From: an uncultured Blautia sp.
Lineage (GTDB): Bacteria; Bacillota; Clostridia; Lachnospirales; Lachnospiraceae
Assembly: GCA_900547685.1 (NCBI GenBank)
Contig: URHS01000022.1
Span: 1 to 34,662 of the forward strand
Direction of reading: 5' to 3'
Length of the DNA stretch: 34,662 nt
The position numbers and the translations under genes were made by a program. A model generated the notes under the pieces. The model worked only from the letters and a program-made list of their open reading frames with translations. It had not been told where the DNA came from and searched no databases. Shown here in pieces: positions 30,003-34,662 of the stretch; within the stretch, counting starts at the first letter, position 1, and every line of letters begins with the position of its first letter.

Positions 30003-31043
30003 CTATTCTGCCTTGCCACAAAATTCAGCAGTAGCATCAAACAACTCATCATCTTTAATCAGCTCTTTAAACTTATCATAGCAAGACTTAGAAACTTCAA
30101 CGAATTGCTCACGGCCTTCATCTGTAATATCATTGTATTCCATACCGTTTTCTTTTAATGTATCCAGTGCTTTCTGGTCCTCTTTTTCCATGAATTCCAC
30201 ATTCCACTGCTGCACTTCTTCACCTGCTTTTGTAATTGCTTCCTGCTGCTGATCGCTTAAACTGTCATATAATTTACTGTTAATTCCCACAAGCCATGCA
30301 TCTGCCATGTGGTCTGTTCCTGATATGTATTTTTGTACTTCATAAAATTTATTGGAATATGGTACATCAATTGGATTTTCCTGTCCGTCTAAAGTATTTA
30401 ACTGTAACGCGTTATAAACTTCTGAGAAATTCATTGGTGTTGTAACCGCACCACAGGCTCCGAAGAATTCCACATACAGAGAGTTATTTGGAACTCGTAA
30501 CACCATACCATCTAAATCTTCCGGTGCATTTACAGGGCGAACGGAATTAGTTACTTTACGCATAGATCTTGTCCATTTACCAACCGTTGTAATTCCCATA
30601 TCAGATACTCTGTTCATTAATTCTGTTCCCACATCACTGTTCAAATAATCCAAAAGTTGCTGCTGATCATCAAACATATATGGCACTGAAATTACATTAT
30701 ACCCTGGTTCAAAACTTGCATAAACAGAACTTGCCAGTATCAGCATCTGTAAAGAGCCTGCTGAAAGCTGTTTAATACCTGCTGCTGTGTCACCGCCATA
30801 TAAAGAACCATTTCCAGATACTTTAAATTCAAGGCTTCCATCTGAATATTCATTGGCACGCTTTGCAAATTCTTCTGCGGCCTGATAAATATAGGATGCA
30901 TCCGGGTCTGGGACAGAAATGGTAATACTGACTTTTTTCTCTTTAGAATCTCCATCCGCTGTTTCATTTTTACTTCCACATCCTGTTAATCCCGTACACA
31001 GCATTGCCATGGTAAGTATTCCTGCTAAAAATTTTTTCTTCAT
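30003..31043 (-). CDS. dctP: TRAP transporter substrate-binding lipoprotein (DctP family)
   Basis: 346 residues. The signal peptide ends in the lipobox LTGC with lipidated Cys22, so it is anchored outside the membrane. DctP features: ASSVYASFEPGYNVISVPYM, the arginine in GMVLRVPNNSLYVEFFGACG (about 180) that usually contacts a substrate carboxylate, and LNTLDGQENPI. The arginine suggests an organic or sugar acid ligand; its identity is unknown. AGGAGAGGG precedes the ATG. The gene sits between the FGGY kinase and dctQ. Confidence 0.94.
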   Translation of the reverse strand: MKKKFLAGILTMAMLCTGLTGCGSKNETADGDSKEKKVSITISVPDPDASYIYQAAEEFAKRANEYSDGSLEFKVSGNGSLYGGDTAAGIKQLSAGSLQMLILASSVYASFEPGYNVISVPYMFDDQQQLLDYLNSDVGTELMNRVSDMGITTVGKWTRSMRKVTNSVRPVNAPEDLDGMVLRVPNNSLYVEFFGACGAVTTPMNFSEVYNALQLNTLDGQENPIDVPYSNKFYEVQKYISGTDHMADAWLVGINSKLYDSLSDQQQEAITKAGEEVQQWNVEFMEKEDQKALDTLKENGMEYNDITDEGREQFVEVSKSCYDKFKELIKDDELFDATAEFCGKAE

Positions 31044-31057
31044 GTGTAATCCCTCTC

Positions 31058-32602
31058 CTATTTTAAATTTGTATTGATTTTGTAAAGTTCTTTCACCTGC
31101 TGATATAATCGGATATAAATTTGATAATTTTTTTCATAAACATCCTGATATGTATCGTTGCTGATGACTTTCTTATATAGTTTTTTCTCTACCTTTTCAG
31201 AAGCTTCTACCGGATTCTTAAAAATTCCGGCTCCAACTCCGGCCAACAATGCAGCTCCAACAGGTGCCATATCATTCATATCCAGAATTTCTATGGTTTT
31301 TCCTGTAATATCTGCTTTCATCTGTGCCCAGAGGTTACTTTTTGCGCCGCCTCCGATAGATGCAAATTTTTCTAATTTTTCCCCTGTTACTTTCTCTGCA
31401 ATTTCACATAATTGGCGAAGACCATAACCACAGCCTTCCATAACTGCACGATTAAATTCTTTTCTCTCACTTTTTAAGGATACTCCAAAAAATACACCTC
31501 TTGCATAAGGGTCCCATACAGGACTTCTTTCTCCTTGCATATAAGGAAGAAAAACAACTCCGCCACATCCTGGGGCTGCTTTCTCTGCTTCTTCATTCAT
31601 AAGTGTAAAAGAATTTTTCTTGCTTCCTGCTGCTTCTTCCATTAAATCCTGACAAAATTTATCACGGAACCATTGATAAGATGCACCTGTATAAGACATA
31701 GCCCCCTGGTAAATCCAGGTTCCTTCTACCACGTGGCAACGGTTGATAAAACTTTTATCAAACTTTGCTTTATCTACACAAATAGTCAAAACATTGGTTG
31801 TTCCTACTGATTCACAAGCGTCTCCATTAGCTTTTACACCTGCTGCCAAAGTAGCACAAGGTGTATCTGCTCCTCCGATTACCACCGGAATTCCTCTGGA
31901 AACTCCCAACGAAATAATATCTTCATTTATAAGACCGCCTACTACTTCAGAGGAATTCATCAATGGCGGCAGTTTTTCTTTTGCAATCCCGATGGTTTCA
32001 CAAAGGTAATCAGACCACTGCCCTTTATGCCCTTTCTGGGTTTCAAATAAATTTGTATAAGAAGCATTAGAATAATCTATTGCAAAATTCCCAGTCATTC
32101 TCTGTGCCAAAACAGTATTGATATGACCAAAATATCTTGTTTTCTCATAAATTTCCGGTAAATTTCTCTTAATCCACAGCATGGAAGTACCGGAATGAGC
32201 TCCTGCCATGCAATTGTTCGCTGTAATATTAAAGAGTTCTTCAACTCCCACTGCTGCTTTTATTATTTCTGCTTCTTCTGTACTTCGTCTGTCGGAATAA
32301 ATAATCGGCTCTACTAAAATATTTCCTTTTTCATCCATAGCAGCAAGACCGGGGCATAAGCTGGAAATTCCAATACCTGCTATTTTTTCAGGAGAAATTC
32401 CTTTTCCCTGAAGCAGTAGTCTTATACACTTTAAGTATGCCTGCCACATGCCCTCAGTATCAATCTGAACATAATCCTGATTAGGTGTAATAAGAGGATA
32501 AGAGCTGCTGCTAATTCCCAGAAGTTTTGCATTCTTATCAATAATTGCTACTTTTATACTTGTAGTTCCTACATCTACTCCCAGTAAGTATTCCTTTTCC
32601 AT
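31058..32602 (-). CDS. FGGY-family carbohydrate kinase
   Basis: 514 residues. The N-terminal phosphate loop is LLGVDVGTTSIKVAII (about 6-21). VVIGGADTPCATLAAGVKA and GDACESVGTTNVLT (about 240-275) and the C-terminal ATP-site GGGAKSNLWAQMKADITGK (about 420-438) are diagnostic of the family that includes xylulokinase, gluconokinase, LyxK, erythritol kinase and LsrK. The exact sugar cannot be assigned. In the operon it lies between the aldolase gene and the TRAP genes, so it probably phosphorylates the imported or oxidised compound before aldol cleavage. Confidence 0.9.
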   Translation of the reverse strand: MEKEYLLGVDVGTTSIKVAIIDKNAKLLGISSSSYPLITPNQDYVQIDTEGMWQAYLKCIRLLLQGKGISPEKIAGIGISSLCPGLAAMDEKGNILVEPIIYSDRRSTEEAEIIKAAVGVEELFNITANNCMAGAHSGTSMLWIKRNLPEIYEKTRYFGHINTVLAQRMTGNFAIDYSNASYTNLFETQKGHKGQWSDYLCETIGIAKEKLPPLMNSSEVVGGLINEDIISLGVSRGIPVVIGGADTPCATLAAGVKANGDACESVGTTNVLTICVDKAKFDKSFINRCHVVEGTWIYQGAMSYTGASYQWFRDKFCQDLMEEAAGSKKNSFTLMNEEAEKAAPGCGGVVFLPYMQGERSPVWDPYARGVFFGVSLKSERKEFNRAVMEGCGYGLRQLCEIAEKVTGEKLEKFASIGGGAKSNLWAQMKADITGKTIEILDMNDMAPVGAALLAGVGAGIFKNPVEASEKVEKKLYKKVISNDTYQDVYEKNYQIYIRLYQQVKELYKINTNLK

Positions 32603-32633
32603 AACTTATAACCCGCCCTTACTTTCCATCTTC

Positions 32634-33479
32634 TTAAAACTGTTCGTAATTTTTATCGTTCTCTAACTGTGCCAGAAGTTCTTTTGCCTCTTTTACACTG
32701 TATCCTTCATGAATAATATAGCGAAGTGCAATTACAAGAGCTGTTACATCTTTGTAATCCCATACAAATCTTCCCATTGTAACACCGCCTATACCACAAT
32801 CCATGGCATCTCTTGTCATCTGAAGGTAATCATCTAATGTTTTGCAGGAATCACCACCCTGAATTACAATTCTGAAAGAAGATGGTACACATGCTACAAC
32901 TTTTGCCATGCTTTCCGGATCCCCTGTATATGTTGTTTTTACAACATCCATACCTAATTCACAAGCACTTCTTACACAATATGCTATATTCTGCCAGGAA
33001 GTTCTTTCGTCTACCGGTACGCTTTCTCCTTTTGGATAAACATGTCCAATTAAAGGCATTCCCATACGGTCACAATAATCAGAAACTTCTCCGATTCTTT
33101 CAAACTGTTCATTCTGGAAGTCTCCTAAAGTCATAGCTCCCATAGATACTGCATCTGCTCCCATACGGATAGCTGCATCTACACATCCGAATACGATATC
33201 ATTGGTAGGTGCTGTAGGAGAATAGTTTGAAATCTTCTGTAGTACAGAAATACCTGAACCTACGTGTGGTCCCCAACATCTCTCCTGAATACCTTTTGTC
33301 ATAGTCATTGCATCCGGTTTTCCTGCAACAATTTTGTCAATCGCTCCCTGAATATCATGAAGACCTGTCATAGGTGCAATTCCTCTGGAAATTGCATGGT
33401 CTACAGTAATTGCCATCATTTTGTTACTCTTTGGATTTACTAATCTTGCTAATCTTACTTCTTTTCCCATCATTGCCAT
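32634..33479 (-). CDS. Class I aldolase of the DhnA/FbaB/LsrF family
   Basis: 281 residues, a TIM barrel. TVDHAISRG (about 25-33) matches the phosphate-linked N-terminal strand; DVVKTTYTGDP places the Schiff-base Lys at residue 181; the Tyr of GHVYPKGE (about 148) is the likely proton donor; IVIQGGDSCKTLDDYL and GGVTMGRFVW form the phosphate site. Related enzymes include fructose-bisphosphate aldolase class I, ADH synthase and LsrF. A substrate is not determined. It is the second gene after the dehydrogenase, 39 bp away. AAGGAGATATG precedes the ATG. Confidence 0.88.
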   Translation of the reverse strand: MAMMGKEVRLARLVNPKSNKMMAITVDHAISRGIAPMTGLHDIQGAIDKIVAGKPDAMTMTKGIQERCWGPHVGSGISVLQKISNYSPTAPTNDIVFGCVDAAIRMGADAVSMGAMTLGDFQNEQFERIGEVSDYCDRMGMPLIGHVYPKGESVPVDERTSWQNIAYCVRSACELGMDVVKTTYTGDPESMAKVVACVPSSFRIVIQGGDSCKTLDDYLQMTRDAMDCGIGGVTMGRFVWDYKDVTALVIALRYIIHEGYSVKEAKELLAQLENDKNYEQF

Positions 33480-33518
33480 AATTACATATCTCCTTTTTAT
33501 TAATTTTCTATTTTTTCT

Positions 33519-34559
33519 TTATGGTTCTATTTCAACTTTTAGTTCCTTGCCGCTCTTTACAGCTTCATAAGCTTCTCCAAAATCTTCTAGCTTAAATACC
33601 TTTGTAATAATCGGTTTCAAATTCACTGCACCGCTCATAACCATCTGTGCTGCTTCATGGTAATCCTGACGTTTATATGCACTGGAACCGCATACATTAA
33701 TTTCTCCATAATGAATCAAATTTGGATCAATTTCTGCCATAACATCTTTTGTAAATCCGGCAAACAGACAAACAGAACCTGTTTTTCTTACCAATTCTAA
33801 ATTAGAATTAACAAGCTGTGGAATTCCAATAGCAATTAAAACAACATCTGCCCCAATTCCATCTGTTTCATTCATAACAATCTGCTTTAAATCCTCTTCT
33901 GCAGAATTTACAACAATATCCGCACCACACTCGTAAGCTTTTTCACGTCTGAATTCATTTAATTCACTAACGATTACTTTACGAGCTCCTGCTGCTTTTG
34001 CCAGAATAATATGCATCAAACCAATAGGTCCTGCTCCAATAATAACGACAACATCGTTAAATTTTACTCCTGCATTTTTCTGTCCTCTCAAACAGCATGA
34101 TAATGGTTCAATCAATGCACCTTCTCCAAAAGAAACATTATCTGACAGTTTTATCACATTGCCTCCTTCGATTGCCTCTTGAGGAAGCAGAACATATTCT
34201 GCAAATCCGCCGTCAAATTCATATCCAATTGCCTTTCTGTTCAGGCAAATATTATCGTGTCCGCTTACACACATTGCACAGGAGCCGTCCGGTATTACGT
34301 TTTCTACAGCAACTCTATCTCCTACTTGATATCCCTCTACATTCTCTCCTACTTCGCAAATCACACCGCTAATTTCATGTCCGATTATATGTCCATAGCG
34401 AACAGATTTTGTTTTCTTTCCTTCCAGAATTCTAATATCAGTACCGCAAATAGCCGTTCTTTTCATTTCCAGCAGCATATCATTAGGTCCTACTGTTGGT
34501 TTCGGATAATCCTCAACTGTTTTAAAATCATTTGGTGAATATAAAACTACCGCTTTCAT
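33519..34559 (-). CDS. Zinc-dependent MDR dehydrogenase (polyol/threonine dehydrogenase type)
   Basis: 346 residues from ATG 34557-34559, next to AAAGGAGAAAG; the longer frame reads into the palindromic repeat. Catalytic zinc ligands Cys38 (ICGTD), His61 and Glu62 (GHEISG). The structural zinc loop has D91, C94, C97 and C105, with Asp in place of the usual first Cys. The NAD motif is VVVIIGAGPIGLMHI (about 168-182). Members include sorbitol, threonine and galactitol/altronate-type dehydrogenases; substrate unknown. It is the first gene of the operon and so probably oxidises the substrate before phosphorylation. Confidence 0.88.
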   Translation of the reverse strand: MKAVVLYSPNDFKTVEDYPKPTVGPNDMLLEMKRTAICGTDIRILEGKKTKSVRYGHIIGHEISGVICEVGENVEGYQVGDRVAVENVIPDGSCAMCVSGHDNICLNRKAIGYEFDGGFAEYVLLPQEAIEGGNVIKLSDNVSFGEGALIEPLSCCLRGQKNAGVKFNDVVVIIGAGPIGLMHIILAKAAGARKVIVSELNEFRREKAYECGADIVVNSAEEDLKQIVMNETDGIGADVVLIAIGIPQLVNSNLELVRKTGSVCLFAGFTKDVMAEIDPNLIHYGEINVCGSSAYKRQDYHEAAQMVMSGAVNLKPIITKVFKLEDFGEAYEAVKSGKELKVEIEP

Positions 34560-34589
34560 GACTTTCTCCTTTCCCTTTTTGATAATTGC

Positions 34590-34595
34590 ATTATA
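34590..34595 (-). promoter_or_regulatory. Candidate -10 box of the TRAP/aldolase operon
   Basis: A perfect TATAAT on the minus strand, 30 bp upstream of the dehydrogenase ATG. The matching -35 position (34613-34618, TCCGCC) lies inside a GC-rich hairpin and is not a canonical hexamer, so the promoter may need an activator or have been altered by the repeat. Confidence 0.45.
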
Positions 34596-34610
34596 ACTGA
34601 ATATTATGGT

Positions 34611-34662
34611 GCGGCGGAGCCGCCAGTCCGGTGTGGCGAGAGCCACCTGTCCGGACTAACGG
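34611..34662. repeat. GC-rich double-palindrome repeat at the window edge
   Basis: Two hairpins in tandem. GGCGG (34613-34617) with CCGCC (34620-34624); then AGTCCGG (34625-34631) with CCGGACT (34651-34657), enclosing GTGGC (34633-34637), a GAGA loop and GCCAC (34642-34646). The base composition is unlike the AT-rich surroundings. It continues to the last base, so its right end is unknown. It resembles dispersed REP/BIME- or MITE-like repeats, but no second copy was seen in this window. Confidence 0.7.

Noticed and set aside
33519..34646. Longer dehydrogenase start at 34646
   Set aside because: It would translate the palindromic repeat and the -10 region; ATG 34559 has a proper ribosome site and gives the family N-terminus.
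1..34662. CRISPR arrays, tRNA or rRNA genes
   Set aside because: No regularly spaced repeats, cloverleaf or rRNA-like sequence was seen on either strand.

Overview
The window looks like a piece of a spore-forming Clostridia chromosome, most like Lachnospiraceae, with part of an integrative and conjugative element (ICE) at its left end. Spore-coat genes cotJABC, low G+C, strong AGGAGG ribosome sites, a clustered FASII operon and an argC-J-B-D operon support this. I cannot name the species. Nearly all genes lie on the minus strand; yitT is the only clear plus-strand gene. Layout by coordinate: (1) 1-8592 is ICE-like: the start of a large helicase/methylase-type protein, a leucine-carboxyl-methyltransferase-like enzyme, an AbrB protein plus a DUF1016/PD-(D/E)XK nuclease with their own promoter, topoisomerase III, a DUF4366 protein, a DUF4315 protein, and an NlpC/P60 cell-wall hydrolase. 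This order matches the Tn1549/CTn-type transfer module. (2) 8593-14041 is the fatty-acid operon, transcribed acpP-fabD-fabG-fabF-accB-fabZ-accC. The 3' end of accC is missing: its frame runs without a stop into the ICE NlpC/P60 gene, giving one 1065-residue ORF. accD and accA, expected next, are not in the window. (3) 14045-18522 carries an FtsW/RodA-type SEDS protein, a membrane glycerophosphodiesterase, the divergent yitT, and a small membrane protein. (4) 18622-19820 is cotJA-cotJB-cotJC. (5) 19913-24826 is the arginine operon argC-GNAT-argJ-argB-argD, whose near-consensus promoter is covered by two ARG-box-like palindromes 20 bp apart. (6) 24827-25106 is a structured intergenic region that may hold a plus-strand RNA. 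(7) 25107-25804 is udk with a perfect consensus promoter. (8) 25839-34595 is a catabolic operon: zinc dehydrogenase, class I aldolase of the DhnA/LsrF family, FGGY kinase, TRAP transporter DctP-DctQ-DctM, D-2-hydroxyacid dehydrogenase, then pgi. (9) 34611-34662 is a GC-rich palindromic repeat at the window edge. How the parts work together: the fab genes make malonyl-ACP and elongate acyl chains. Two FabT-like palindromes, upstream of acpP and of fabD, and a strong terminator between these genes suggest layered control. The arg genes convert N-acetylglutamate to ornithine through the acetyl-recycling ArgJ route. The right-hand operon encodes uptake, oxidation, phosphorylation and aldol cleavage of an unidentified small carbohydrate acid or polyol. 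The observations most worth checking are the accC/ICE junction (real insertion or deletion versus assembly chimera), the uncharacterised TRAP-kinase-aldolase operon, and the structured argC-udk intergenic region.
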